Assembly (NCBI RefSeq): GCF_035582795.1
Contig: NC_134373.1
Span: forward strand, 33,264,501-33,328,500
From: Mycteria americana
Taxonomy: Eukaryota > Chordata > Aves > Ciconiiformes > Ciconiidae
Length of the DNA stretch: 64,000 bases
Direction of reading: 5' to 3'
The notes under the pieces were generated by a model. It ran no database searches. It had not been told where the DNA came from and was given only the letters and a program-made list of their open reading frames with translations. The translations under genes were made by a program, and so were the position numbers. Below, piece by piece: positions 26,400 to 39,000 of the stretch (within the stretch, counting starts at the first letter, position 1; the number at the start of each line of letters is the position of its first letter).

Positions 26400-26670
26400 T
26401 CTTGAACTTCAGGAGAAATTCCACAAGGGTGGAAGAAGGCTAATATTTTGCCTGTTTATAAAAATATGTAGTTAGGGAGATTGGATTATTACAGGCCTGT
26501 CAGTCTGAAAGTAATCTCTGGGAAAATAATAGTTGATATAGCATTAAAAGAGATCAATGCCAATCAACACGTTAATGGAAAACAGATCGTGTGAAATTGA
26601 TTCTCATTTTAATAGATTACGATTTCCTTGATAGAGCAATAGTATTAATGCAGCAATCCACCGTACCACA
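26400..26670 (+). mobile_element. Degenerate CR1 LINE copy C, reverse transcriptase N-terminal part
   Basis: On the plus strand, with stops, one reads IPQGWKKANILPVYKN, then YYRPVSLKVISGKI and then INANQH. This is the CR1 RT pattern of (E/P)xWKKAxVxPxFKKG .. NYRPVSLTS..GKIME .. NQHGF. The copy is dead. Confidence 0.82.
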
Positions 26671-26779
26671 GCTTTCCTCACGCAGGTTGGGCCGATCCTG
26701 CTCTGAATAAGAAAGCAGAGAGCCAGCCTAGTGCTCCTTAAAATAAATTAAAATCTGGCCAAAGGCTTCAGGACGTAAC

Positions 26780-27490
26780 TGGAAACGGGAACTCTTTGGG
26801 GCAGCGGGGTCCCGCTGGGATCTCACATTGGCTCTGTGCTGGTTAGCATCTTCGCTAACAGCCTGGGCAGTGAGAGCATGACCGAGACCACAGGTGTTGG
26901 AGATGAAAAGATTAAGGAGCCGCCAGAAGAAGAGGCTGCGCTGCGGAGAAGCGGTGACGGGAGTCACCTGATGGAAGCAAACGAGCAGCAGCTCGGTGCC
27001 AGACCCCGCACAGCCCCGTGCGGCCCCAGCACGGTCGGGCTGGGGGAAGAGCCGCTCTGAAAGACAGCGGGAGCACCAGACGTGGCTTGAAACGAGCAGT
27101 GATGGCCTCGGGGGCTGACATGATCCATGGAGGAGAGCAGGGAATGTCACACAGGAGTGGGGACGCTGCTGTGGCTATTGCAATGCCCACTCCAGTTTGG
27201 CAAGTGTGGGATGAGAGGGATGTACGGCTCTGCCGTGTGGCCCAGGAGGGATCTCGCTGCAGCACAAGGAGCCCCTGGCTCTTCCCTCCTGCCCCCTGAG
27301 CATCCAGTGTCTGCAGGGCCATCAGAGGTGGGCAGGCAGGAGCCTACCAACACTTCGCTTGGAAGATAAAGCAGACAAACGAGACTGAAAATAAAGTCAA
27401 TGCTTTTAGCCCCTGGAACAACCATCATGAGATTTGGCCTCTCTGTCACTGGAGAGGTTCAAAGCTCGGATCAGAGAGCACACGCTTCAG
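26780..27490 (+). mobile_element. Probable continuation of CR1 copy C
   Basis: The frame near 26805-26880 reads PAGISHIGSVLVSIFANSLG, similar to the CR1 GVPQGSxLGPVLFNIFINDL segment. Near 27390-27480 the sequence agcccctggaacaaccatca followed by tcactggagaggttcaaagc resembles a CR1 3' region. The part between is too worn to follow. Copy C and this block together would be one 5'-truncated element of about 1.1 kb. Confidence 0.5.
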
Positions 27491-30400
27491 ACAAAGCTAA
27501 TTCAAAGCAGCACCGGGCAAGGGCGACTTTGCCATCTCTTACACGGGAGCACAGCTTACACAAACGGTCACAGGTCATTCCTTCCGACCGTGTAGCCAGC
27601 ACCACTTCCAAGCAGTTATTAAAAAAAAAAATAAAAATACTGCTAGCTCAGAAACGTGTGTTTTAAGTCCAGCTCACAACACCACTTGCCCGGTGTGAAA
27701 GGCACCTGAGGAACCTGTGCACAAGCTGCAAATCACAGTGTAATACACGGTATTAGTAATAGCAACCTACAGCAATACATGAATTCATCTCTAACTCCTG
27801 CGTGGACACCTGTTCCAGTATAGCCATCCCTTTGTGTTTCGGCACCCATGACGCTACGGCTATCGCGATGGCCCTCGCACCTCTGGGCGGCCGGAGGGGA
27901 GTAGGTGGCATTTGCCTCCCTCCTGCCGCAGAGTTTTATTCCAACCCCTGCGAGCCCGAGCTGGAGACCCACAAGAGGGCGGTCGGGGTTGCGTTTTCCC
28001 TTCGACTACATCATTTTCCACCTTAGCATCCTGGGGAGGCTCACCACAAAGTCGCTTTTCGTCTTCTGTGGCCACTTACAGCCACTTTCTGAAGAGAAAG
28101 TAATAGGTGTTATCATATGCCACGATATATGCAGATAACAGAAAATGTTTACTGCAGATGAAGACGCTATTTATTAATTGTAGTCGCTGGGATGTTTGCG
28201 GTATGTGGAGCAGCCTGTTTTAGAGCTGCATCAGCCAGCAGGCCCCCAGATCGCATGGCTAGCATCAGGGTGTCCACAAGGTTTATGCTGGGTTTTTGAA
28301 GACTGAAGCTTCTTCTCCTATTTTATTTATTCAGAAATTCAAAGCGATCATACTAAAAATAGATACAAAATATTAGACAAAATTAAATCTCTCCTCCTGA
28401 GCTCAAGAGAAATGTTACACCATTATCAGTATTGAACTCGGCTTTAAGACCTTGGTCACCACCACAGGTTCCATTCAGCCCTAGATACTATCGTCAGTAT
28501 TATATAGTTGTATCTTTGGCACCTCTTGAAATTTCTTTAGCTCCTCTTTCCACCTCCCTCACTTTTTTCACCCCTCCAAAACAAGGACAATGCAGTGCTG
28601 CTTTCCCCTTCTCCTGCACAGCACAGCCCACAGGTACAGCAGCTTTCCATCTGTTCTCCTCTCCAGGTCCTCCACCCATCCCATCTCTGCTCTGCCTCTT
28701 GCCTGCTCGCCTTCTCTTCTCTCCTCCTTACCTCCTCACCCTCTTGTGCATCTCCTCAAAACTCTGTCTCTCCTCACGTGCATACACCTTAATCCCCTCT
28801 TACCTCTCCCAGCGTGGTGCTGGCTCCCCTTGCCTCCAAATACTGTGCACTTTCACTGTCTGGAACTGGCTTCCTCCAAATCCACCCAAGATCCTTTCCG
28901 ATTTGGCTTTGTTTTGTGGTTTAGATACCTTCTACAACCAGTAAAAGGAAAAAAAAATTTTTGGAAAGAAAATACAGCATTGGGAAGGCCAGTCTAGGTA
29001 AGCCATTCAAAAGCAACTAAAAGGCAGCAAAAAAAGGTTTCTCCTCTGCATTTGACCCTACAGAAATCACAGTTGCAAAATCCTTTTGATAACACTGTAT
29101 CATGCCCAGAAGCATCAGAAAACGGCAGCCGAAGAGTCACAACCCTTTGCTTACGCAGGAACTCGAGGCTCTCCAGGCTGCCCAAGGCAGCAGGAGGTAC
29201 CCGCCGCAGCCGCGCCGCAGAGGGGATGGATGTAAAGCCTCCCCGATTCGGCTGGGGGACACTGAAGCCTCTGCCATTTCAAGAGAGGCATTTCTCTGGC
29301 TCCCACCGCCGCAGCGAGCACCCTGCCCTCCCCGGGGGCCACCCAGCAGAGGGAAGCGGCTCACGCAAGTTACTCTCCTGCAGTGCCAAGGTCTCTACGG
29401 GAGCTGGATCAGGAGTGCGTGTCCTCTGGAAGTTACCCCTGCCCCGAGAAATGCCAGCTCTGCTGGGGAGCGGCGGGGAACCTGCCAGGCAGGAGCGCTC
29501 GGACCGCAGGGCTTAGAGCAGCCTTAACTCTGCAGCAGCAGCAGCAAAGTGACTGCTTACAGAGGTGACTGCTTTTGCTGGTGATACACAAGCTGCTGTA
29601 CTTGGATTTGGCACTGAAGCCTGTGCTCCCATTTTACTAGCTCTCACTCCGCTTGCTTCCTTTGTTTGCATTATTTCTACGGCAGGCCTGTACGAGGATT
29701 TTCATTACAGAGATCGTGCCTCCCCACAGAGCTCTAGGAACAAATACAAGACAGAGGCACCAGGGATGCACAGAACAGGCAGACGTAGGGAAACATGAAT
29801 TAGAGCCCTGCCTTGCCATTGCATGGCAAGCGTGGGGAATCAAGACAACTGCCTTCCCTGTAACACTTTAGAGGACATTAGAAAATGTTTCTCGTTTCTT
29901 CAACCAACATGCACAAAAGAATGTCGGTGGTAGGGAGAGTCACAGAGGACAACAAGGTCTCTCCTAGGATGCAGTGCCCACAGCCCAGCCAGCTGCTCTG
30001 GGACCTCGGCCTTGCTCCGCTGGCTCTGCCCTGTCTTTGGCTACAGCTGCCACTTTCCTCTGGCCCACCTGCACGAGGCAAGCTCCTCAGTGTGGACCTG
30101 AGCTCCAAGATCTGCTCTGCACTTGCCAAGGTAGTCCCTGCACTCAGCTGCTAGGTTAACTCTGCTTTGGCTGACATGCCAGATACTGAAATAATAAATC
30201 TAAAAAAAAAACCAAATAAAGAGAATTCGTAAAAATACTTGATCTTTCCATTTCAGCTGGCTCCCTTACCCTAGCTACATTTCAGGAGCAGACAACAGTA
30301 GCAACTAAAATGTACCAACAAGTCAAGGTCCTGCTAGTAACGGGGAAGGTCAGGGATAGCACAAACAGTGACAATCCACCCAGCAAAGCTGCCCGGGACA

Positions 30401-31164
30401 GAAGTGACAGCTCCATCAGCAACTCAGATGATCCATGTAGCTAAACTTTCATACACCAGCATTTTGTCAAGATTAAGTTAAAATGGTCTACCTACCTGCT
30501 ATTATTCCCAAGGCCTTCCACCAATTTTTGATGTTTACTGGATAACTGAAGGAAGCTCGTCGAGGCAAAGTGGATTGAGTTACAGAAGTTAAATCTGCAC
30601 TGTAACTGGAAAAATGCATGCTTCATAACTGCGCTTTTGTCATGTGGACTCTATTAACCCCATGGAAACAGCCATTAACTGGATGATTTCCCCTTAAAAA
30701 GTTAAAAAGCTAAAAGGGGGAGAAACCTTCACCCGTTGCTAAGATCCACAAGTACACAGACCACATGCAATACTTTTCTGCAAACAGCAGAAGAAATAAA
30801 GTTATTACAAATTATCCTTAACCCACCTTTCACCCAATTTCTTTCAAACTACGCAAACCCTTTTCAAATGCATCCTCTCTTACCTAGATGAAGACATGCA
30901 TGAAATTCAGACAGCTAGTTCTGTTTGGGCAAAACCAAAGCAGGGATCAAAGCTGGCTTGTAACAAGCATCTAAGTTTGGCCTTAACACTACGTTCTTCA
31001 CCTAAAAGGCAAATAAGGTAGTTGTGGGCAATTTACTTCTTAAATTTTAAACCCAAGTTTGGAGGCCATTTGAGAGCTAAGATGGACAAGAACCGATTTC
31101 AAGAAATTGAACAGCAGTTGTCAGAATTAGGAAGACAGCATTTTTACAAAAAACACATAACAAA
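27491..31164. other. Intergenic region downstream of SNX4; no gene recognised
   Basis: Open frames in 27.8-30.2 kb are GC-rich chance frames. The stretch 28540-28820 is strongly C/T-biased on the plus strand. A CAG run (four units) lies near 29534-29546. No RNA gene or transposon is recognised. Confidence 0.65.
28540..28820. repeat. C/T-rich, strand-asymmetric stretch
   Basis: About 280 bases are dominated by C and T on the plus strand without a regular repeat unit. It makes long open frames of L, S and P residues that should not be taken as protein. Confidence 0.7.
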
Positions 31165-31180
31165 AATATCAAAGAGCAAT

Positions 31181-31186
31181 TTTATT
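31181..31186 (-). terminator. Candidate distal poly(A) signal of SNX4
   Basis: On the minus strand this reads AATAAA. About 15-35 bases downstream comes a GU-rich tract (tttttgttatgtgtttttt), the expected arrangement for cleavage and polyadenylation. The implied 3' UTR length is reasonable for this gene. The site is chosen by context; transcript ends are not visible. Confidence 0.55.
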
Positions 31187-32014
31187 TAGCTTATTTGGCA
31201 CAAAACTTACAAGAACTGTTTTGTTCCCTTCTGAAATTTAGTACAACTAGCAAGGAAAAAAAGGCATACTAATACATTTAATAAGCTGTACAGCAAGTGA
31301 AATGTGGAAAGAGGCACCAGAAAGATCTACCAAAAATCAAAGTGCATGAAAAATACCTACTCTGAGCGCCTCACGGTATTGTATTAAGGCACCACTCCTT
31401 TAGAAGGTTTACTGAATACATCAAGTGTGCAACTTCTTGGTTTGGAATGTAAGAGTCCTTCAGCCTGTATCGCAACTGGATACCGCAACCTCTGAACGGA
31501 ACGCTTCTCCTTGTAAATGTTCTATGGAGCAACCTCTTTCTGCCCAACATCATCTCAGCCAGGAGCGTCACTGTCGTATGCTTTGAAAAAGCCAACATAG
31601 GTTATGAGAGTGACCAGCATTTTACTTCAGAGTTTTAAGCTGTAGTGTGTACCAGGCCTACAAATTCTTTACAATGGTTTTATAGAAAAGAATTGCTGCA
31701 GAGACAAAAGTAACATGGGGCATATTTGTAACTACGTTATTGATAATTTATCAAATGAACTTTTAAGGACTTCCTGGAGTATCTCTTAAAAATAAAAATC
31801 CGAGTAGTGTTATAATCCAGAATAATTAAATACGCTTTTCAGAGTTTTACAAAGCTTTCTTTAGGACTAGCAATCAAGTCTGACAAATTCCACAAGACTT
31901 CAGGAACTTTAAGTAAGTATGTAGCAAAAGCCCAATATTAGACAGTGGTAAGTGTTTTTCATAATTGGGAACATTTAATGCAAGTACCTGTAACTGCAAA
32001 TCATGTTATACTGG

Positions 32015-32058
32015 TGTATATGTATACACATATATACACACACACATATACACACACT
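32015..32058. repeat. TA/CA microsatellite in SNX4 3' UTR
   Basis: Alternating purine-pyrimidine repeats of tata and caca type, such as gtatacacatatatacacac. They are partly self-complementary, so a weak hairpin is possible in RNA. Confidence 0.85.
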
Positions 32059-32891
32059 GAAACATCATTACAAGAGCCAAACAGACACCTTGGTTCGTTG
32101 TGGATTCTGCACGTCACTGCCCTTAAGTACTACCGAAGTTGCACCAGGTTTTTTATTTCAGCATCTTCATTAAGAACTATTCTTTTAAGAACCAAACCGC
32201 TTCAGTTACAAGAAGAGGTACCACAGGCCAGATTCACATCTAGTGTAAACAGGTTCCAAACAACCAAACAGAAGTTGCATCCGCTTCTTACCAGCTTTGA
32301 CTTTGGTTTTGCTGCTCAGCTGGATCACCAGTCTCCTTTACTTGCAGGAAGAAGTTTGATAAGAAATCAATGCCCATATCAAAACTTAAGTGGGAACCAG
32401 TAAATGCAGAATATTGTATCAAACCATTGTACAACACCTCTACTGTAGAGAGTTTCAAACATCTCAGGAGCTTGAGACTGCTTAACCTGAACTCTGGAAA
32501 AGCACATTTCTCTATGGACATGCAAAGGCATTTAAATATGAACCCTAGGCGTTACAGTATTTCATTTTTTGCCCTCTTATGGTATAGACCTCAAGAACAC
32601 AACTGTGTGTCCCATTATAAAACCAAAGCACCCTTGAGCATTACAAATTCTAAACAGCAATGGCTGAAAAGAAGGGCATCTGGAAGTGATCTACACATTA
32701 CAGAGCATGGTGTTTCACAAGTCTCAGAACAGTTCATACTTTCTGGGATAACTTTCCCTATACCTTTGCCCCAATACAGAGCTGTAATTTTCAGTAACTC
32801 TTTTACCCCTGAATTATTTGCTACCACATATAAAACATGCCACAGAAGTGGCAGTCAGGGCTAAACATTTAATAACATGTCCTTTTTGTCC

Positions 32892-32897
32892 TTTATT
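32892..32897 (-). terminator. Candidate proximal poly(A) signal of SNX4
   Basis: This is AATAAA on the minus strand, about 145 bases after the stop codon. The following sequence is less GU-rich than at 31181, so it is the weaker candidate and may be an alternative site. Confidence 0.3.
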
Positions 32898-33040
32898 AAC
32901 AATTACAATCAGCAGAAAGAAAAACTATTCACTCATTTATTTCATGATTTATACGTAAGTCATGTAGCAACTTAACATTGGTGTTATACATTTGTGCTTC
33001 CGTTCTCTGGCACTTGGAGGAGGAATTCATTTCCAGATAA

Positions 33041-33088
33041 TCACATCTTGCTGAAGCATTCCTTTGCATTTGTCCAAACTTGAATTCC
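33041..33088 (-). CDS. SNX4: SNX4 last coding exon and stop
   Basis: The coding part encodes GIQVWTNAKECFSKM and then TGA at 33041-33043. The C-terminus is that of mammalian SNX4. The acceptor is the AG at 33089-33090 in tttaaag. The exon continues into the 3' UTR. Confidence 0.97.
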   Translation of the reverse strand, partial: GIQVWTNAKECFSKM

Positions 33089-36000
33089 CTTTAAAAAAAG
33101 TTAAAAATCAAGAGGTGGAAATGTACTTTGTTTGCAAACCTCATCAACAGACTTTCTTACACAGAAGACTCTTGTAGAGTCCCACAAAACTTCACACAAG
33201 AATAAGGGAGAGACCACACTGGAATTGGACCGCACTGCCTATTATATATCAACATCAACATGCGACTGAGTTAGAGTAGGACAGAATATGTGCGAGGTTT
33301 TACGCTAGTGAATTCCAGCCTTCTGTGACTGCAATGTTCCTAGTTATTGAAAGTGTGCATCTGATCCCCTGTCGATATGATATATACGCTAGCCTGGCCT
33401 TTCACAAACATACCTTTTTGCACATGCTAATCTGCATAACAGCATAGCTTATAAGCGCCTCCTTCAAATCGTGATTCTTTTGTTCTTTAAACCGTTCAAT
33501 GTCAGCCCAGGCACTTTTCACAAAGTCTCTGGAATTAAAAGCAATATTTCTGTTAGTGTTTTACATGTTCCATCCTCAGCTGATCTTCCTTCCTCTGAAC
33601 CCTCACCAGAGAAGCTATGCATGACAAAGCGCTCCATCTTTCAGTCAGTAAACCAAGTTCTGTAGTTATTATGCATCCCACAGTGTCCTCATTTCATAAT
33701 TGGCACTACTACCTAATTCTCCATCTTCTTCTTAAGATTTTAATCTAAAGAATCAGTTTCACAGAATGTGTTGGGTTGTTTGTTTTCCATTTTTTTTTCC
33801 TCCAGTAAGCATCACTGCCATAGAACCAGCATAATTCAGAATATACTTTTCTGTTGGGGTAACTACGTATCTTTATGCTAACATTCAGCACACAACATTG
33901 CACATTTCTTTGTCAATTGTCAAGTCAGAATCTTGGTCTTTCCAACGTGAAAACTCACTTGTCATCAGGATTTGAGACACTCAAGTACAACAAACATTTA
34001 CAATGCAAATTTGACTTGGACAATTCACTTCAGGAATTAATTTTGTTGGTTCGGTGATGTGTCTTCAGGTCTCCTTAACTAAAATGGAGGTAAATTTCTG
34101 TAATTCATAGCTTTCATCTGTGCTGGACTATACATACAAGGCAAGTATTCACTTGAAAATTGCTTCCAGAGCTACAAAAGCAGATCTCCCATACTTCTGT
34201 CAAAATGATTAAGAAATGGCATTTACCGAGTGTCTTGTTGTTTTGAACTATTCATTAACTAGTCTTATCTTTCCAGCTCTAATCCTAACATATTACCCCA
34301 CGTTTACCCCTTGTGTTATACGATGAATGCGTTCTGACACAATCACATTGCTTTAGGAATGTTAGTTCCTGTTTTTGATGTTTGCATTCCTGAAGAAAAT
34401 TTCATTAGAGCACCGAGAAGCAGTTACTCAAACACAACAACTCACCAGAACTTCTAACCTCTTTCAAACAGGAGTTAGTTGTCCCCCATATGAGAAGTTG
34501 CAGAACATAAGCTCAGGACCCATATGCATAAACCAAACTAAATACTATATTTGAAGCAAATCAGCTTTTGAGTCTTAGGCTATTCAGCTGCAGACCTGCA
34601 AGCCCACCTGCTAAACATATTACTAGCTGAACATAAAAGCATGCAAAGTCAGCCATTAGAGTGGGCTCAGTAACTGGGAAAGTCATCAGGTTTTACATAT
34701 GCCATACACTCAGACCAGAAGCTAACTGCATGTACTGTACTTTATTTCACAACTTGCAGCTGACAGGAGCTTTTATAGACAGCTCATAAACACCAAGAAT
34801 ATATTAAAAACACTTATAAAATGCAAACACCTTAAAGAGCATCCAGTCAAGGGCTTTTGCTAAGACAAGCCCTATGTTTTCTTTGAAAAAGTCAAGCCCA
34901 TTTACCTGCCCTCCAGATTTTTAGACTTAAGTTGTTCTTCTCCTTCCTGTATCTGCTCTTCTAGAACCTTTATCTTGGCTTCCCTCTGCTCAGGGGTTTC
35001 CTGCCCGAAGAGCTTGCTGGTCATCCCTTTCAGGGAGAATGTTCTCACAGTCTACAAAAAACAAAGACACTACGTTTGGGATTCCTGAGCACAGCCACAG
35101 GACATTATGTGATTTTTACCAGCATTTGGGCTTATTCTTATTATTCAGCTGATTTTTGGCTTTAACTTCCATTTCATGAATGTCCCATTGATAAGTAGCT
35201 ATAGAAGGTATGGTGGCTTATGTTAGGCCGAGCAAAGTAGGGAGGAAGTAATTTCATGTTCAAACTCTTAAGGCTAGTCTGTGGATAGGACCAAAGTGAG
35301 TCATTCCACAGGTAACCTTTCAGAGCAATTTTCTTACTGAAGTAGGAAAGAACTTAAGTGTTGTGTTCTACATAAGAAAGAAAAGCCATGAAGTAGCTGC
35401 ATATAGAGCATCAATAGATCCAACAGCAATATTAAGAATTCTAAACACTTTTTTGAAGTTACCACTTGGAAGATAATGTTTTAAGTAACATTATCTTCCA
35501 TATAAAAGGGACTACCACATATCAGTAATATCCACCTTTCAAAAGGCAGAGGAAGCCTTTCAGAATTTTGACCTTTAGAATAGAGTTGTTTGTGTTATTC
35601 TGCTCAGGTCACATTTCCTCCAACCATTTACTTGCTCAGTATTCAGTAAAAGAAGTTTGGTACAAACAGCTTATGTCACCAAGAACCAAGTTACTTTAAA
35701 CCTCAGATGCCTACAGCTCATATGATACTGCTTCTCATAAGCAGCAGCCAGCATGTTAGTGCCATTTAAATGTCATTCTAAGTAACTTGGCTCAAATAAA
35801 AAAAATAAAAAGGCATCTTGGAGAACAAAGTGGAAAGACTTACTCCTGTTGCCAGTTCCTCACACTGCTGTTTCTTAGATGTTAGGTCCTGTGCAGCCAT
35901 TTCCAAGTCATATTGCATTAGTTCGTGTTTCCTGCAAACTGCCCTGAAAAGTAAGCAATGAAAGATCTGTCACGTAATACTTTGTTTTGCTACATCTCCC

Positions 36001-39000
36001 TCCATTTAAACTTTACAAATGGCATCGTGCTTTTTTTTGGCAGGCAGCACATTCAGTTATTTATCTAGCTCGAATTCAACAGTCTTATCACAGAATGCAT
36101 AACTCTGCAAATGCTGTAGTTCAGCAAGCCTGGATCAAAGTATAAAGAAAGTTCTTAGTACAGCAACATTCTGCTCTTCTGCTCCTCTTTTTAGACTCGT
36201 TCCGAGACACTCTCAGCAACACAAGCCCTACCACCTACTTAAGGACACCACTAAAATAGTTTTATTTAAAATATGTTACAGAAAAATCACAACTATAACA
36301 AAAGGTACCTGGAGATGGTACCTGTCACAGCAGTAATGTATCAGTCAATCATAAAATTCTTCACAGTTTATTTTTTTAAACAATGAAACAAGAAACTGCG
36401 CTCCTAGATTCATATAGCGCCTTTCATCTGGAAAAGAGGAGTTTCCTCTGACCACCTGCAGTAAGTCCCAGTCCTGTGTGGGCTGACAATGCTACATCCG
36501 TACTCCAAGGCCGGATAAACGTTCATCTCCCAGGAGAAGCTACTTGTGCTCTGGGTTCCCACACAGCAGCCATCGCACTCGCCAACCCGATTCTCAACAG
36601 CGCTACCGAACCTCTCCAAGAGGTCTGGAGCCAGCCCGTGGACAGCACAGTAGCTTTAGATGCAATCTTACAGCATAAAGCAATTTACTTTTGTATCCAC
36701 ACTTGTAAAGGAGGACTGCCCTATAAAGGCTAATGTAAAAATAAGCAAATAAATTAAAACATCAGTATTGAGCTGCATGATACTGCACAGCAGGTGAAAG
36801 TTATATAAGGGCACTTTGAAACTTGCTGGAATTTGTAATGGCTGTAGCAGCTCTGTTTGGCCTATCTCATTTGAAAGCTGAAGCTTTCAGCACATTGGGG
36901 CACTATTACACCAGAAGCCAAGGAAACAGTGTAACCAGAGGAATAAACAGCATTACCTTTCACAGTATACCGATTTTAACATTTCTGTCATTTCACTGTT
37001 CATCAGCTCAGTTCTAATTTTTATTGCCACCCACATCACAATCAAATATGAGTAAGCAAAATAAGAGGCGAGAACATGGAGATTCCACAACATTGAAATT
37101 TCTATTTCTCAGAGAACAGAAAAGGATACCAAGCTAAATTCAACATCAACACAGTGTTAGAGGAAAGGACTATAGCTTCCATTTGAGCTATACGCTTCTG
37201 TACATACCGTAGTGCTTCCGCATAGAAGAGATATTCTTTCAGCTGATCTGCATAGTGTTCCTCTTCTTCCAGTATGTCATCAATAGAAGCTGCATATCTG
37301 GTGAAAGACAGCCATGGTTAAGTATCCTGTTCCTTAACTTAACCTTTAAAGACTACACATAGAGTAACAAGGGAGGACACCTGTTTGACAGAAACACTGG
37401 TCACAAAGTAAAAGACTGAAAAGCACTTCTAAAAAGGGTTTTTTCTTTCTTTTTAATTAAACTCTGAATCAGCAAATATAAACACTCCTGCAGGCCTGTT
37501 TCTTTGGTTGTTACTACAAAATCTATCATAAGTTTCCTGCTGAAGATGAGGCAGTTTTTATTACAGGAAAGTAAAACAATTTATTCCTTTTCTTCCGTGG
37601 ACTGCCAATACGGAGCACCAAGGCAAAAAAGACATGGTGCAGAAGAAATCCTGCAAGGCTTAAAAGCATTAAGGCATAGGAACATGAACATCATACCTTC
37701 TGAAAAGCAAAGAGGCAGTATTTAAAAGGCTGCTTTCATTGTCCGTTATTCAGCCCGAGTACAACAGAACTCACAGCAGTGCTCTGAACACCGCAACATT
37801 AAGTCCTTCAGCTCCTTGCAAGTGTGTTGCTTTGTCTGCTGTGTAAGTCAGGCATATCAATTCAGAGCAACAAGGAGTTTAAACCTGCCTTTTAGGGAGA
37901 AATCTGAAGTACAAGGGCTTGGACCAACTCTGTAGCTCTTGCATTCAGTAAGAGTTTTGTCATTTAGGCTGATGTCTCCTAAAAATGGCAAAAAGCACTT
38001 TCTTTTCCTAGTTTATATTGCTTATTGGACAGTATTTAGTAGGTTCTCACTAACCAAGATGACTGTGCTTGAACACATTTGCAGGGACAGGCCTACAGCT
38101 AAGAGGTAACGGCACATCTCACTTGGCACAGTGACAGAAACAGGATGCCACTTTAGCAAGCAATACAGGGCGTGTGCCACTGGAGATAACCAGAATGAGT
38201 GTGATCCCATCACAAATGCCTTCATCTATTCTGCCAGCTCAGTCTGGGTTCTCAAGTATGTGGCAATCCCTTGCACAGCTGCAGGCTCTCTGCAGCGAGT
38301 GTATGTCTATGCTTGTCTAGTGACCAGCACAATGTGACCCAAATGTTAATTACAGCACCTCCTGGCTTTAAAGTTTTTGCAAAGTCTGAGTTTTTCCCTT
38401 TCTTCCTTTGCCTCTCCAGTAACTGGCTCTATGGAAGAAGAGGCAGAGTCTCAAGCTGAAAGGGAACTGGTAATGTGACTTGGGAGAGAACAAGAAATCC
38501 CTCCTGCAAGCTCTAAAAGAAGCAACTATATCGCTTAGACCCCTAGGAACTTAAGGGAGACACTCCTGCTGAAAGTTATCATCATCCTCAGGCCTGCTCA
38601 GTAGGGCATGTGAACTAAGGCTCTTCAAAGAGGGAATGGCTACTTGCAGAATAACTGCAAGAATGTGGAGCCTGAGGAAAAGTTGTAGACATGCCCATCT
38701 GTTCAAGTATGAATTTTGTAAGTTGGCAAGCAAGATGAGTTGTTTTGATGCTCTGCAAAATCAAAGACATGGCACACCCAGAAAAAGCCCTACCAAGGCT
38801 ATTGGTGATAAATATTAACATATGAAGTGACCAGCAACAGCAGATCAGTTTAAGTAGAAGGGATAAAAGAACAGGCAGAACAAGAATTCATATTATGAAT
38901 CACAGTAAGGAAGAAGTCCAAACTGTTGAAAAAACATACTTGTTCTGAAAAAATCCTGCAGCCACACAGGTCATAAGTGGCTTACCCTCTCTATTTTTAA

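Larger units (their letters stand above)
31165..33040 (-). other. SNX4: SNX4 3' UTR (inferred extent)
   Basis: The UTR is inferred to run from the stop codon to a poly(A) signal at 31181-31186, about 1.9 kb. It is AT-rich and contains a TA/CA microsatellite near 32015-32058. Open frames on the plus strand here, around 31945-32864, have no recognisable product and are antisense noise. Earlier TTTATT motifs at 32892-32897 and 32152-32157 could serve as alternative, proximal poly(A) signals. Confidence 0.6.

Noticed and set aside
28432..28997. Plus-strand ORFs of 170 and 135 codons
   Set aside because: They are products of the C/T-rich tract, rich in L, S and P, in two frames at once.
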